The notes under the pieces are model-generated. The model saw only the letters and a list, made by a program, of their open reading frames with translations. It was not told where the DNA came from and ran no database searches. 5,712 nucleotides of DNA from Dehalococcoidia bacterium (lineage in GTDB: Bacteria; Chloroflexota; Dehalococcoidia; GIF9; UBA5620): assembly GCA_016783225.1 (NCBI GenBank), contig JADHWZ010000136.1:1-5712 (forward strand). The letters are read 5' to 3'. This document shows positions 5,057-5,712 of this stretch, in pieces (the stretch's first letter is position 1; each line of letters opens with the position of its first letter). The position numbers and the translations under genes are program-made.

Positions 5057-5712
5057 ATGCCGGGTATGAAAGATAGAGTTGCCATAATTGGCATGGGGTG
5101 TAGCAAATTCGGGGAGCGCTGGGATGCAGGTCGTGCTGATCTGCTGGTGGAGTCGTGCTCTGAAGCCTTCGAGGATGCTGGCGTAGGGGCTGAAGATATT
5201 CAGGCGGCCTGGTTGGGAGTGCAGAATGGTCCGATTTCTGGGCAGATTCTGGCCATGGCTCTGAAGCTGGACTACATACCCATCAGCAGGGTGGAAAACT
5301 TCTGTGCCACAGGTACTGATGCCTTGAGAAATGCCTGTTTTGCCGTAGCTGCCGGTGCCTATGACCTGGTTCTCGTTGCTGGGGTGGAGAAGTTGAAAGA
5401 CTCACCTTTTACGGGCCTCGTTGGCGGAGGGCCAGCAATGATTGATACCGGAGTAACTCCGCCAGTACCACCACCAGTACAGTTTGCTTTGGCGGCGACA
5501 AGATATGCTCACCATTACGGCATGACCATAGACCAACTGAAAAGGGGGCTGGCCAGGATTTCGGTGAAGAATCATCACAACGGTGCCATGAACCCCAAGG
5601 CGCATTTCCAGAGGGAAATTACTCTTGAGCAGGTGTTGAATGCGCCGCTGGTTGCCTGGCCACTGGGGCTATTCGACTGCTGTGGGGTCAGTGAGGGCTC
5701 CGCCGCTGCCAT
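5057..5712 (+). CDS. SCP2-type thiolase (acetyl-CoA acetyltransferase family), N-terminal part (runs off the right edge)
   Basis: The frame is open for 218 residues from the ATG to the window edge. Thiolases make or break carbon-carbon bonds between acyl-CoA units through a cysteine thioester. The start RVAIIGMGCSKFGERW (7-22) is the usual first strand of the SCP2/nonspecific lipid-transfer thiolase branch. The nucleophile loop VENFCATGTDALRNAC (79-94) places the catalytic Cys at 83. DLVLVAGVEKLKD (103-115) is the typical core strand and helix. KNHHNGAMNP (171-180) and FDCCGVSEGSAAA (206-218) match the 'N-x-x-NP-x-A' and 'DCxxxSDGAAA' motifs before the second half. The C-terminal catalytic His and Cys motifs lie outside. 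A DUF35 domain encoded just upstream fits this subfamily, whose members (for example BbsB with BbsA) work as complexes with DUF35 partners. Degradative or biosynthetic direction and substrate cannot be told. Confidence 0.93.
   Translation, partial: MPGMKDRVAIIGMGCSKFGERWDAGRADLLVESCSEAFEDAGVGAEDIQAAWLGVQNGPISGQILAMALKLDYIPISRVENFCATGTDALRNACFAVAAGAYDLVLVAGVEKLKDSPFTGLVGGGPAMIDTGVTPPVPPPVQFALAATRYAHHYGMTIDQLKRGLARISVKNHHNGAMNPKAHFQREITLEQVLNAPLVAWPLGLFDCCGVSEGSAAA

Noticed and set aside
5462..5481. Short CCAGTACCA-type tandem repeat
   Set aside because: It lies inside the thiolase gene and simply encodes a Pro/Val-rich loop (PPVPPPV). There are too few units to be a repeat element.

Overview
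The window (5712 bp, G+C near 50% by eye) is ordinary bacterial coding DNA with six protein genes on two divergent units. I see no RNA genes, insertion sequences, CRISPR or phage features. Protein families alone cannot fix the taxonomy. The mix of a NEW3-domain membrane protein beside an ABC-2 transporter, a fused HMG-CoA-synthase-like/DUF35 protein, an SCP2-type thiolase and an acyl-CoA dehydrogenase is the kind of content I associate with uncultured anaerobic Chloroflexota (Dehalococcoidia) or Desulfobacterota. That assignment is inference.

Minus strand, right to left: a good sigma70-type promoter (3433-3461) precedes a three-gene cassette. It encodes a secreted, C-terminally anchored NEW3-domain protein (3349-2420), an ABC ATPase with a GTG start (2412-1477) and an ABC-2 permease (1474-548). 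The genes are 7 and 2 nt apart, so they almost certainly form one operon for one membrane transport complex of unknown substrate. After a 168-nt gap with no convincing terminator or promoter, an acyl-CoA dehydrogenase begins at 379 and runs off the left edge.

Plus strand: a near-consensus promoter (3494-3523), with a perfect 5-bp-arm palindrome in its spacer, drives a leader of about 64 nt. An 8-bp inverted repeat in that leader could fold over the start-codon region. The first gene (3594-5018) is a one-chain fusion of an HMG-CoA-synthase-like thiolase fold and a DUF35 zinc-ribbon/OB domain. The second (5057 to the right edge) is an SCP2-type thiolase whose nucleophilic Cys is intact. A thiolase-fold subunit, a DUF35 domain and a true thiolase together recall known DUF35-bridged thiolase complexes, including the archaeal thiolase/HMG-CoA synthase complex and BbsAB of anaerobic toluene degradation.

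The most interesting point is that, by eye alignment, the HMG-CoA-synthase-like domain lacks the Glu, Cys and His of the canonical active site. It may therefore be a structural or re-purposed partner of the thiolase rather than a mevalonate-pathway enzyme. The acyl-CoA dehydrogenase on the other strand fits a local theme of CoA-thioester metabolism, but nothing in the sequence proves co-regulation.
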